The notes below the pieces were generated by a model that was given only the letters and a program-made list of their open reading frames with translations, made no database searches and was not told the origin of the DNA. From Asterias rubens (Eukaryota; Echinodermata; Asteroidea; Forcipulatida; Asteriidae), in assembly GCF_902459465.1 (NCBI RefSeq), contig NC_047063.1, forward strand, positions 16,615,343 through 16,679,342: a stretch of DNA of 64,000 bases, in the 5' to 3' direction. The position numbers and the translations under genes were made by a program. Below, one piece after another: positions 33,906 to 46,545 of this stretch. How positions within the stretch are numbered: the stretch's first letter is position 1; every line of letters starts with the position of its first letter.

Positions 33906-36453
33906 AAAAATAACTAATATTAGTTGTTGTTATTTGTTACTTCACATTAATATGTGGTAACGTTTATTTTGACTACTATGTGGACTGAAGGATAAGACAC
34001 ACATTTGGTGTTTTATTCGCTTGGGATTATGGGGAGATTTCCGGCTAAAAACCCTCGTGGATCCTCACACAGTCAAATAAAAGTCAAAGATGAAGTTGGT
34101 TCACATGCTATCTATTTATTAGATAATTTGGGGTTGGGGCGTGGGTTAAGGTATCTATTCAAAACCATATATATGTTTATCATAGGGTCCTAGCTCTGTG
34201 ATTTTATGTAGCATGTTATGCTATTCATCCACTGTATCAGTGTTGTATTCACGTGCACTCTAAAAACTTCCGTCTCAGAATTGACCCCGATTTGGGTCCC
34301 ATAATGTTTGATCCGGAATACGTGTCAATTTGACCCTGAATCTGTGTCATTGTGACCAGAAATTTTGTTAAAAGCGGGGATTTTGACTCAGATTTCGGGA
34401 CACATTGACATAGATTCCGGGTCAAACTGACCCAGAAATGGATCTGGCTCCCTGGGACCAAAATCCGGGTCAATTCTGACCCGGGAGTTTTTAGAGTGTG
34501 TGTCCCCACCCCTCCGTACATCCATAGTCTCGATCTAGAACTATCGAGACTCGACTTCCTCTCTCAATGTCAACTAGTCAAAACACAAGTTTTGTCAGCT
34601 CACCACTCTTTTACAAAGGACCATAATATTATGGCAATTTGGAAGACGGGTACTTTCAACTCAACTCAGAGAGAAGTTCGTTACAACTTCACTCATAAAG
34701 AGTGACTCAGATTGACTTTCACCCACAAAAGAGCAAAACTAACAGCACTTCAGAGACAAGAGAGTGGAATGGTCACTCTTTTATAGTAAGAGTACCTGTA
34801 TCATTTATTAAACATGTTTGTAGGCTGCTTTGTTACCCACATAAGTTTTTCGATAACTCCTTATAAAGAATCCTATAATGGGGAATTATTTCTCATAGTT
34901 GGGAATAATTTCTCATGGCTTAAGCATTATTTTCTTCCCTTAACGTTTTTTCCCCGATTAGCACAACTACTGGGGCATTTGTACCAAAATATATATACAT
35001 GTATATACTAAATGCGGGTAAAACAAGTTTGTATCGGGGAAAGGCGGGGACGGGCGTGCAGTGTTTACCATGATACATTTTGTTGACATGGGCTGAACGT
35101 CCTTTTTTCTTAATTTGTAGTCTTCTTAAAAATACTGTCCACTTGAATTTTTTCCAAGTGAGTAGAAGTGGTGATGGGTATTATTGTGGAAAAAAATGTC
35201 CGTCTTGTCCGAAGTTTTTAGCCCGTATATAAATTACAAAGTGTTAGAAAAACGGAATTTTTTTTTAACATAAGAGTTTCAAACTTGTATGCAAAGAACT
35301 ATTATTGGAATCGGGTTTCATCACTGCACACTGGACCCAAGAGCTGGCGAGAATTGCGATATTTAGTGAATACATCAATCGGACAAATTTACAATAGAAT
35401 ATTCCAAAGGGTTCTGGCCCCAATGTTGGCCCAGTAATACAAAATGTCACGTTCTTTCGCATGCCAAAACATTCACCTATAGTTTGGAAAACTATTGCAG
35501 GAAGTACTGGATTTATTTATTATTATTGTTTTTTTGTTTTACCAACATGTGTCTTAAATGACAACAACAAAATGCCCTTCATAACTTTCCGGGGGTTGGT
35601 TGGTGGTCTGGATGACGTGTTCCGATCTACCACACAGTGCCTGATGTTATCGATATCATGTCTTTCTTGTAAAGTATGTCGATGATCCAAATATTTCATA
35701 GTCTGGATTGTTTGCCGTGCATTTTATAGACAAATACAACGTGTAGGTTCTTAAAGTCATCATTTAACGTGACCACCGCAGAGTGCCAATCTGCACATTG
35801 CTTAAACTCCGTCGTGGTCGATTTTTTTCTTTTTGCAGTTTACTCGAATCGTAGATCAAAATTTCAAAAGGAACTCATGGCTTTTGTATTCAAGTACAAT
35901 CGTCCTGTTGAAAAACGAGATTATTTCAAGTAAAACGTTGCTAGGGAAAAATAAGTGCGTAATGGCTACCTGTAATTTATGGAACCTTTTACAAGTCAAC
36001 TGTGAAGGGGGAAATTAACAACGATTTACACAAATGATAGCCATGATCTGGAATAACGCGTCATCCAGATGTTGACAGTATCGTTTTATTTTATGTTTTA
36101 TGGGTTTTTCTGTCAAAAAAGAAGCTGGTAAGAGTTTCATACCTCAACTGCATTGCAGATGCGCTGTCCAGTGTCATAAAAGTACCCATCGCCCAAAGGA
36201 TTTTTGGCAGGATTTGTTCGTTTTAAAAGCAACATATTATTCAAGGCTACTATTAAACATTCATGAGATAATCGATTCGTTCAATCGTCATTTGACGACA
36301 AACGGAACATCAAAAGGACAAAGTTTTACATGAACTTGTGAAATCAATAATGTTTTAGAAACTAATATTTAGTGTTAAAAAAGACCAAGGGAAACTGACT
36401 GGTTAAATTTGTATAGCAGTGAGGTCGCACCATAGGTCACACGAAAAAGGCAA
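33906..36453. other. Gene-free stretch before the tandem array
   Basis: Contains one MITE (34256-34498). The rest is unremarkable AT-rich sequence. Confidence 0.5.
34256..34498. mobile_element. MITE with CACTCTAAAAACT ends, copy 1
   Basis: Left end CACTCTAAAAACTTCCGTCT, right end CCCGGGAGTTTTTAGAGTG. The interior is built of repeated GACCC/GGGTC motifs in both orientations. A second copy is at 51966-52174. Confidence 0.82.
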
Positions 36454-37330
36454 AACTAGAACGGGGCTTGAACATGCAACCTTTTGATTAACAAATACTT
36501 GGTAGGCCTGTAGCGCCGGAAAGTTAATCTGGAAATTGCAAATGTACCATGGTTCCTAAGATGTTAAAAAGCCGATAACTGTCCAATGTACAGAGTAACC
36601 TGCCCCTTGTGGGTTCTTTACGAATTGAAAAGTCACATTTTACGTACAAGTAAGGAAACAATTAAACATAAGTAAACAGACTCTAAAACTGCAATATCAA
36701 CTAAAAAAAAAATCCAGACACATTTTTGGACCATAGTTTATTTCGTGGGACCAGTGTCAGTAAAAAAGTAATTATAATTACAAATCTAATAAGTCAGTGA
36801 TTTTAGTAAATAATATGTGACAGTGAAACTCTTTACCTTTGTCATAGTTTGATGTTATAGAAGTATTTCACTTGTCACAAATGTGGTTTGAAATTCTCAA
36901 CTTGTAATGTATTTTGTTATATATACACAGTAGTAGTATTTTCTTTTAATTGTGTTAACATAATAGGAAGGTGTATTTAGATTTTAAGAATAATTAACAT
37001 TATATTACCCACTGGGATAAAACCCGTGGCAAATCAGGGCGCAACATCATGACTCTGCTGATCCAGAGATTCACGTGCTTCGAACAGCTTTAGTGCCTGG
37101 GCCAAATTTAATAGAGCTGCTTAAGTACTGATGCATATATAGCTAAGCACAACACAATTACGATTGCCAGAACAGGGTATGACCAGCCAAGTCACTTGAA
37201 CAATGTTTGAATTCATTTTAATTAATTGTTGTACACCTGCACAACTCCAAGCCTAGAGTGGTTACGCATTACTTTCTGTTGATTTTTTTTGGTTATACAA
37301 TAGACTAAAAGTTAATTGATTATTCAACTT

Positions 37331-37716
37331 TTAAAGGCAGTGGACACTATTGGTAATTACTCAAAATAATTATCAGCATAAACCCTCACTTGATAACGAG
37401 TAATGGGGAGAGGTTGATAGCAAAAAACATTGTGAGAAACGGCTCCCTCTGAAGTGACGTGGTTTTCGAGAAAGAAGTACATTTCCTACGATTTGATTTC
37501 GAGACCTCAAGTTTAGAACTCGAGGTCTCGAAATCAAGCATCTGAAAGCACACAACTTCGTGTAACAAGGGTGTTTTTTCTTTCAAGGTTATCTCGCATC
37601 TACGACGACCAATCGAGCTGAATTATTTACAGGTTTGTTATTATATGCATATGTTGAGATATACCAAGTGGGAAGACTGGTCTTTGACAATTACCAATAG
37701 TGTCCACTGCCTTTTA
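37331..37716 (+). mobile_element. Family A MITE in array unit 1
   Basis: TTAA then AGGCAGTGGACACTATTGG; ends CAATAGTGTCCACTGCCTTTT. The central palindrome is intact. The right TTAA is mutated to TTTA. Confidence 0.9.
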
Positions 37717-38821
37717 GAAAGTGTGTAATAATGTGAAGAATGTACAAATAGCTGTTAATTGTACATTCTTTGTTTTATTGTAGAGATTGGTTACAAGGTC
37801 TTGAAAAAAACAAGTTTTAAAAAACAACGCGAAGTATTAAACTGACTGGTTTTTTTTATATATAAGTAATAACCAGTTTTTACATAGCAATTTTCACACC
37901 CGGCTTCTCAAAGAGTAAGGTCGAACCATGTCGAACAAAGAATAACTAGAACGGGGCTTGAACATGCAACCTTTTGATTAACAAATACTTGGTAGGCCTG
38001 TAGCGCCGGCAAGGATAATCTGGAAATTGCAAATGTACAATGGTTCCTAAGAAGTTAAAAAGCCGATAACTGTCCAATGTACAGAGTAACCTGCCCCTTG
38101 TGGGTTCTTTACGAATTGAAAAGTCACATTTTACGTACAAGTAAGGAAACAATTAAACATAAGTAAACAGACTCTAAAACTGCAATATCAACTAAAAAAA
38201 AAATCCAGACACATTTTTGGACCATAGTTTATTTCGTGGGACCAGTGTCAGTAAAAAAGTAATTATAATTACAAATCTAATAAGTCAGTGATTTTAGTAA
38301 ATAATATGTGACAGTGAAACTCTTTACCTTTGTCATAGTTTGATGTTATAGAAGTATTTCACTTGTCACAAATGTGGTTTGAAATTCTCAACTTGTAATG
38401 TATTTTGTTATATATACACAGTAGTAGTATTTTCTTTTAATTGTGTTAACATAATAGGAAGGTGTATTTAGATTTTAAGAATAATTAACATTATATTACC
38501 CACTGGAATAAAACCCGTGGCAAATCAGGGCGCAATATCATGACTCTGCTGATCCAGAGATTCACGTGCTTCGAACAGCTTTAGTGCCTGGGCCAAATTT
38601 AATAGAGCTGCTTAAGTACTGATGCATATATAGCTAAGCACAACACAATTACGATTGCCAGAACAGGGTATGACCAGCCAAGTCACTTGAACAATGTTTG
38701 AATTCATTTTAATTAATTGTTGTACACCTGCACAACTCCAAGCCTAGAGTGGTTACGCATTACTTTCTGTTGATTTTTTTTGGTTATACAATAGACTAAA
38801 AGTTAATTGATTATTCAACTT

Positions 38822-39207
38822 TTAAAGGCAGTGGACACTATTGGTAATTACTCAAAATAATTATCAGCATAAACCCTCACTTGATAACGAGTAATGGGGA
38901 GAGGTTGATAGCAAAAAACATTGTGAGAAACGGCTCCCTCTGAAGTGACGTGGTTTTCGAGAAAGAAGTACATTTCCTACGATTTGATTTCGAGACCTCA
39001 AGTTTAGAACTCGAGGTCTCGAAATCAAGCATCTGAAAGCACACAACTTCGTGTAACAAGGGTGTTTTTTCTTTCAAGGTTATCTCGCATCTACGACGAC
39101 CAATCGAGCTGAATTATTTACAGGTTTGTTATTATATGCATATGTTGAGATATACCAAGTGGGAAGACTGGTCTTTGACAATTACCAATAGTGTCCACTG
39201 CCTTTTA
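38822..39207 (+). mobile_element. Family A MITE in array unit 2
   Basis: Same sequence as the copy at 37331 as far as can be seen, displaced by 1491. Confidence 0.9.
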
Positions 39208-40312
39208 GAAAGTGTGTAATAATGTGAAGAATGTACAAATAGCTGTTAATTGTACATTCTTTGTTTTATTGTAGAGATTGGTTACAAGGTCTTGAAAAAA
39301 ACAAGTTTTAAAAAACAACGCGAAGTATTAAACTGACTGGTTTTTTTTATATATAAGTAATAACCAGTTTTTACATAGCAATTTTCACACCCGGCTTCTC
39401 AAAGAGTAAGGTCGAACCATGTCGAACAAAGAATAACTAGAACGGGGCTTGAACATGCAACCTTTTGATTAACAAATACTTGGTAGGCCTGTAGCGCCGG
39501 CAAGGATAATCTGGAAATTGCAAATGTACAATGGTTCCTAAGAAGTTAAAAAGCCGATAACTGTCCAATGTACAGAGTAACCTGCCCCTTGTGGGTTCTT
39601 TACGAATTGAAAAGTCACATTTTACGTACAAGTAAGGAAACAATTAAACATAAGTAAACAGACTCTAAAACTGCAATATCAACTAAAAAAAAAATCCAGA
39701 CACATTTTTGGACCATAGTTTATTTCGTGGGACCAGTGTCAGTAAAAAAGTAATTATAATTACAAATCTAATAAGTCAGTGATTTTAGTAAATAATATGT
39801 GACAGTGAAACTCTTTACCTTTGTCATAGTTTGATGTTATAGAAGTATTTCACTTGTCACAAATGTGGTTTGAAATTCTCAACTTGTAATGTATTTTGTT
39901 ATATATACACAGTAGTAGTATTTTCTTTTAATTGTGTTAACATAATAGGAAGGTGTATTTAGATTTTAAGAATAATTAACATTATATTACCCACTGGGAT
40001 AAAACCCGTGGCAAATCAGGGCGCAACATCATGACTCTGCTGATCCAGAGATTCACGTGCTTCGAACAGCTTTAGTGCCTGGGCCAAATTTAATAGAGCT
40101 GCTTAAGTACTGATGCATATATAGCTAAGCACAACACAATTACGATTGCCAGAACAGGGTATGACCAGCCAAGTCACTTGAACAATGTTTGAATTCATTT
40201 TAATTAATTGTTGTACACCTGCACAACTCCAAGCCTAGAGTGGTTACGCATTACTTTCTGTTGATTTTTTTTGGTTATACAATAGACTAAAAGTTAATTG
40301 ATTATTCAACTT

Positions 40313-40698
40313 TTAAAGGCAGTGGACACTATTGGTAATTACTCAAAATAATTATCAGCATAAACCCTCACTTGATAACGAGTAATGGGGAGAGGTTGAT
40401 AGCAAAAAACATTGTGAGAAACGGCTCCCTCTGAAGTGACGTGGTTTTCGAGAAAGAAGTACATTTCCTACGATTTGATTTCGAGACCTCAAGTTTAGAA
40501 CTCGAGGTCTCGAAATCAAGCATCTGAAAGCACACAACTTCGTGTAACAAGGGTGTTTTTTCTTTCAAGGTTATCTCGCATCTACGACGACCAATCGAGC
40601 TGAATTATTTACAGGTTTGTTATTATATGCATATGTTGAGATATACCAAGTGGGAAGACTGGTCTTTGACAATTACCAATAGTGTCCACTGCCTTTTA
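40313..40698 (+). mobile_element. Family A MITE in array unit 3
   Basis: Same sequence as the copies in units 1 and 2, displaced by 1491. Confidence 0.9.
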
Positions 40699-41803
40699 GA
40701 AAGTGTGTAATAATGTGAAGAATGTACAAATAGCTGTTAATTGTACATTCTTTGTTTTATTGTAGAGATTGGTTACAAGGTCTTGAAAAAAACAAGTTTT
40801 AAAAAACAACGCGAAGTATTAAACTGACTGGTTTTTTTTATATATAAGTAATAACCAGTTTTTACATAGCAATTTTCACACCCGGCTTCTCAAAGAGTAA
40901 GGTCGAACCATGTCGAACAAAGAATAACTAGAACGGGGCTTGAACATGCAACCTTTTGATTAACAAATACTTGGTAGGCCTGTAGCGCCGGCAAGGATAA
41001 TCTGGAAATTGCAAATGTACAATGGTTCCTAAGAAGTTAAAAAGCCGATAACTGTCCAATGTACAGAGTAACCTGCCCCTTGTGGGTTCTTTACGAATTG
41101 AAAAGTCACATTTTACGTACAAGTAAGGAAACAATTAAACATAAGTAAACAGACTCTAAAACTGCAATATCAACTAAAAAAAAAATCCAGACACATTTTT
41201 GGACCATAGTTTATTTCGTGGGACCAGTGTCAGTAAAAAAGTAATTATAATTACAAATCTAATAAGTCAGTGATTTTAGTAAATAATATGTGACAGTGAA
41301 ACTCTTTACCTTTGTCATAGTTTGATGTTATAGAAGTATTTCACTTGTCACAAATGTGGTTTGAAATTCTCAACTTGTAATGTATTTTGTTATATATACA
41401 CAGTAGTAGTATTTTCTTTTAATTGTGTTAACATAATAGGAAGGTGTATTTAGATTTTAAGAATAATTAACATTATATTACCCACTGGGATAAAACCCGT
41501 GGCAAATCAGGGCGCAATATCATGACTCTGCTGATCCAGAGATTCACGTGCTTCGAACAGCTTTAGTGCCTGGGCCAAATTTAATAGAGCTGCTTAAGTA
41601 CTGATGCATATATAGCTAAGCACAACACAATTATGATTGCCAGAACAGGGTATGACCAGCCAAGTCACTTGAACAATGTTTGAATTCATTTTAATTAATT
41701 GTTGTACACCTGCACAACTCCAAGCCTAGAGTGGTTACGCATTACTTTCTGTTGATTTTTTTTGGTTATACAATAGACTAAAAGTTAATTGATTATTCAA
41801 CTT

Positions 41804-42189
41804 TTAAAGGCAGTGGACACTATTGGTAATTACTCAAAATAATTATCAGCATAAACCCTCACTTGATAACGAGTAATGGGGAGAGGTTGATAGCAAAAAA
41901 CATTGTGAGAAACGGCTCCCTCTGAAGTGACGTGGTTTTCGAGAAAGAAGTACATTTCCTACGATTTGATTTCGAGACCTCAAGTTTAGAACTCGAGGTC
42001 TCGAAATCAAGCATCTGAAAGCACACAACTTCGTGTAACAAGGGTGTTTTTTCTTTCAAGGTTATCTCGCATCTACGACGACCAATCGAGCTGAATTATT
42101 TACAGGTTTGTTATTATATGCATATGTTGAGATATACCAAGTGGGAAGACTGGTCTTTGACAATTACCAATAGTGTCCACTGCCTTTTA
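41804..42189 (+). mobile_element. Family A MITE in array unit 4
   Basis: Same sequence as in units 1-3. The surrounding unit begins to share variants with unit 5 (ATTATGATTGCC instead of ATTACGATTGCC). Confidence 0.9.
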
Positions 42190-43286
42190 GAAAGTGTGTA
42201 ATAATGTGAAGAATGTACAAATAGCTGTTAATTGTACATTCTTTGTTTTATTGTAGAGATTGGTTACAAGGTCTTGAAAAAAACAAGTTTTAAAAAACAA
42301 CGCGAAGTATTAAACTGACTGGTTTTTTTTATATATAAGTAATAACCAGTTTTTACATAGCAATTTTCACACCCGGCTTCTCAAAGAGTAAGGTCGAACC
42401 ATGTCGAACAAAGAATAACTAGAACGGGGCTTGAACATGCAACCTTTTGATTAACAAATACTTGGTAGGCCTGTAGCGCCGGCAAGGATAATCTGGAAAT
42501 TGCAAATGTACAATGGTTCCTAAGAAGTTAAAAAGCCGATAACTGTCCAATGTACAGAGGAACCTGCCCCTTGTGGGTTCTTTACGAATTGAAAAGTCAC
42601 ATTTTACGTACCAATAAGGAAACAATTAAACATAAGTAAACAGACTCTAAAACTGCAATATCAACTAAAATTTTGTCCAGACACATTTTTGGACCATAGT
42701 TTATTTCGTGGGACCAGTGTCAGTAAAAAAGTAATTATATATAAACAAATCTAATAAGTCAGTGATTTTAGTAAATAATGTGTGACAGTGAAACTCTTTA
42801 CCTTTGTCATAGTTTGATGTTATAGAAGTATTTCACTTGTCACAAATGTGGTTTGAAATTCTCAACTTGTAATGTATTTTGTTATATATACACAGTAGTA
42901 GTATTTTCTTTTAATTGTGTTAACATAATAGGAAGGTGTGATTAGATTTTAAGAATCATTAACATTATATTACCCACTAGGATAAAACCCGTGGCAAATC
43001 AGGGCGCAATATCATGACTCTGCTGATCCAGAGAGTCACGTGCTTCGAACAGCTTTAGTGCCTGGGCCAAATTTAATAGAGCTGCTTAAGTACTGATGCA
43101 TAGCTAAGCACAACACAATTATGATTGCCAGAACAGGGTATGACCAGCCAAGTCACTTGAACAATGTTTGAATTCATTTTAATTAATTGTTGTACACCTG
43201 CACAACTCCAAGCCTAGAGTGGTTACGCATTACTTTATGTTGCGTTTGTTGTCATACAATAGACTAAAAGTTTGATTGTTCAACTT

Positions 43287-43675
43287 TTAAAGGCAGTGGA
43301 CACTATTGGTAATTACTCAAAATAATTATCAGCATAAAACCTCACTTGATAACGAGTAATGGGGAGAGGTTGATAGCAAAAAAACATTGTGAGAAACGGC
43401 TCCCTCTGAAGTGACGTGGTTTTCGAGAAAGAAGTACATTTCCTACGATTTGAATTCGAGACCTCAAGTTTAGAACTCGAGGTCTCGAAATCAAGCATCT
43501 GAAAGCACACAACTTCGTGTAACAAGGGTGTTTTTTCTTTCATAGTTATCTCGCAACTGCGACGACCAATCGAGCTGAATTATTTACAGGTTTGTTATCA
43601 TATGCATATGTTGAGATATACCAAGTGGGAAGACTGGTCTTTGACAATTACCAATAGTGTCCACTGCCTTTTTAA
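43287..43675 (+). mobile_element. Family A MITE in array unit 5
   Basis: A slightly diverged copy: TTTGAATTCGAG replaces TTTGATTTCGAG in the central palindrome, and CATAGTTATCTCGCAACTGC differs from the other units. TTAA is kept on both sides, unlike in units 1-4. Confidence 0.9.
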
Positions 43676-44583
43676 GTGTGTAATAATGTGAAGAATCTGT
43701 ACAAATAGCTGTTAATTGTACATTCTTTGTTTTGTTGTAGAGATTGGTTACAAGGTCTTGAAAAAAACAAGTTTTAAAAAACAACGCGAGGTAAACTGAC
43801 TGTTGTTTTTTTATAATATAAATAATAACCAGTTTTTACATAGCAATTTTCACACCCGGCTTCTCAAAGAGTAAGGTCGAACCATGTCGAACAAAGAATA
43901 ACTAGGACGTGACTTGAACATGCGATCATCTGATTAACAAATAATTTTCTCAGTTGGTATAGCGCCAGCAATTTAATCCGGAAATTGCAAGTTGTGTCCG
44001 TTTTGTTAACTATTTCTGAGACGCCACTCTATTGATGAAAGTGTAGATTTATGTTATGAATCTACACTCAAATCGAATAGTAATGCTCTCTCATATTCAT
44101 ATTTTGGGGCTTACAGCACATGACTTTTTAAATAACCATAATTTAAGTGATGTTTTTTTCTCGAAATGTATACCAAACCGAAAGCTGATGTTCACTTCTA
44201 ACCAAAACTTGTTATTTACACAAATTTAAAGAGTGAGTACCAAACGTATTCCCCTTTAATATTATAATTCGCTCTACATCGTTTAAACATACATTCGGTG
44301 GTTTAAAATTTGCTATTATAGTCCAGTTTCCGCTTAACTTTTTTTGTTTAATGTTTAAAGTGTTCACATTATAGTGTCATTAATTGCTGTATGTAAACGA
44401 TAACTGTATAAAATAAATATATTTTCACTTGAAAAGTTTCAAAGTGCAAAATAGACATTATTACTGTGAGTGTAATTTGAACTAACAAGGCAAAGACAAG
44501 CTGCATGTGTTTAGGACAAACTTGGTAAATGGACTCGCATGTAATATTTTGCTTTTACTTGTAGCACAACCAGACTTTTGTAT

Positions 44584-44813
44584 TTAAAGGCACTGGACAC
44601 TATTGGTAATAACCTAAAATAATTGTTAGCATAAAAACTTACTTGGTAACAAGCAATGGAGAGCTGCTGATAGTATAAAACATTGTGAGAAACGGCTCCC
44701 TCTTTCATTTTTCTCTTGCAAATTAGATGACCAGTTGAGCTCAAGTTTTCACTAAGTACCAAGTACACCAAGTGAGACGACTTATTTATACCAAACATGT
44801 CCAGTGCCTTTAA
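44584..44813 (+). mobile_element. Family A MITE with internal deletion
   Basis: 230 bp with TTAA at both edges and good ends (AGGCACTGGACACTATTGG, ATGTCCAGTGCCT). The middle, including the palindrome, is missing. Confidence 0.85.
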
Positions 44814-45621
44814 TACCATTTCCGCAACGGAAACATCGAGGGTCTTATTCTTTAAAGCGGTTATAAAAACAAAGGGATCAAACGTGAACAGGCACAAAAT
44901 GCATGTAAACACAATTATATTGCTTTAGTGAAGGCAGTACTTTAGAAACATGACTTTTGGGCCTAAACTTGCGCAAGTTCAGTTGTATACTGCCTATGAA
45001 GTCTCCCGCATTTTCATTTGAAATGCTTTAGACCCCAAGTGCGTGATCTTCCCTCACCACATTGGTGGTTTATGGTGGCTCTCGAGGTACATCGAACATA
45101 TTTTCGTCAATATTATTTATAACAAATATTCACAACTTGTGCTCTACAAGTCGTGAATATTGAATCCGACGTTTACGAGTTGTGCATGTCAGTATTGGGG
45201 ACACAATTCACGAGTCGGTGCCCTGCCAAGTCGTAAATATATTGATCGTATGGTCGCAATATTCAAAATAAATCATAGTAGGGGCCTAAATCTCCATGTT
45301 GAGGCATTCTCCATTTTTGTTATAAGTGATTCAGCAGCCTAGGTAGTCTAGCATACATTACATGTCAAACGACATTATTTGAGAAGCAATTAAAAACTTC
45401 AACTGCACAGTAGTAGCATTTGGAGATACATGTAGCCCCGTCATGTGTTTGTTTTGGCAGGCAAACCATTGGGAACTGAACAGGGTTGACTACAGTTCAC
45501 CCATTGAGCAATTCATGGTTCACCCTTTTATCAAAAGGCGAACGCATTAGTGATGTGTAACTTGGGATAAATCATGGAGAGGAGGGAACAAATATGTATT
45601 TCCTTCATGTGTAACTCTTCG

Positions 45622-45997
45622 TTAAAGCCATTGGACACTTTCGGTACAGAATTTTTTTTAAAGTTCACAGATTTACAAATAACTTACAGGGTTTACAGAA
45701 GGTAATGGTGAAAGACTTCTCTTGAAATATTATTCCATGAAGTGCTTTACTTTTTGAGAAAACATTAAAACAATATCAATTCTCGTACGAGAATTATGGA
45801 TTTATTTTAAACACATGTAATGACACGGCGAAACGTGCGGAAACCAAGAGTGGGTTTTCCCGTTATTTTCTCCCAACTCCGATGACCGATTGAATCGAAA
45901 TTTTCACAGGTTTGTTATTTTATATAAAAGCTAAGATACACGAAGTGTGGGCCTTGGACATTACTGTTTACCGAAAGTGTCCATAATATGGCTTTAA
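45622..45997 (+). mobile_element. TTAA-flanked MITE, family B, copy 1
   Basis: Ends AGCCATTGGACACTTTCGGT and CCGAAAGTGTCC..ATGGCT, flanked by TTAA (45622-45625, 45994-45997). The right part (GACCGATTG, TTTTCACAGGTTTGTTATTT) resembles family A. Lies about 550 bp before GPCR 1. Confidence 0.87.
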
Positions 45998-46545
45998 AAA
46001 GTGCAATGTGAATAAAGACCCGAACCGGAACAATGAAAATGACCTGTCACTTGAAGGGAAATGTGTGGAGGATAACTACGGGTGGTTGATCAAGGTCACA
46101 GCTTCCTGCTCAAATCTGAAGTTTTGATCATGAAGTTGGATTGAGTCTTGTGTGGTTTTATGGTTACGCATGACTTCCCTTCATTGTAATATTTCTAATG
46201 AACTACTGCTGTTTGGCGCACCATTGTATACATGTATGTATACACCTTTCTATGTGATGGTGTGTGTGTATACACCTGTGATGTACCATACATGCAAGGC
46301 ACTGCTACGAAACGTATAGTCCATAATACCATCCGGCTGATAAAAACGTTTGTTCCTTGCGGAAGCGGTAAGGAGAACGTGAGGTTTGGTTTATCATGGT
46401 TTGCAAATCACCATGACTCCACACTTGCCAGTGCCAGAGGATTTGAGGACTGATAACCTATGAGAACAGCGTTCCAGGCTAAGAAACATTTTCGGTCTTA
46501 GTTGTTGTGAAGGTCGACCTGGCCACCGGGTTCAGAAGCTGAAGC

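Larger units (their letters stand above)
36454..43900 (+). repeat. Tandem array of five 1.49-kb units, each with an embedded MITE
   Basis: Unit starts (at AACTAGAACGGGGC) are 36454, 37944, 39435, 40926 and 42417; a sixth partial start is at 43900. Spacings are 1490, 1491, 1491, 1491 and 1483. Units 1-4 are nearly identical; unit 5 has many substitutions and small indels. Each unit carries one family A MITE at the same place, so the MITE was there before amplification. No unit has a convincing gene. The reading frames that recur every 1491 bases come from the MITE and from AT-rich spacer. Confidence 0.95.
43901..46545. other. Gene-free stretch between the array and GPCR 1
   Basis: Array homology fades by about 44000. 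Then come a small hairpin (44039-44071), a deleted MITE (44584-44813), a short inverted repeat (about 45125-45161, AATATTCACAACTTGT and complement) and a family B MITE (45622-45997). Confidence 0.55.

Noticed and set aside
37373-43543. Identical short reading frames repeated every 1491 bases on the minus strand
   Set aside because: They lie within the MITE or its spacer, recur in every MITE copy in the window including inverted ones, and have no domain or splice context. They repeat because the DNA repeats.
36454-43900. CRISPR-like or satellite DNA interpretation of the array
   Set aside because: The unit is 1.49 kb with unique-looking content and a MITE, and the array is short. It has no short repeat-spacer structure, and the organism is a eukaryote.
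44511-44912. 133-residue minus-strand frame
   Set aside because: It spans the deleted MITE at 44584-44813 and reads the same translated MITE peptide found elsewhere; no family similarity was seen.
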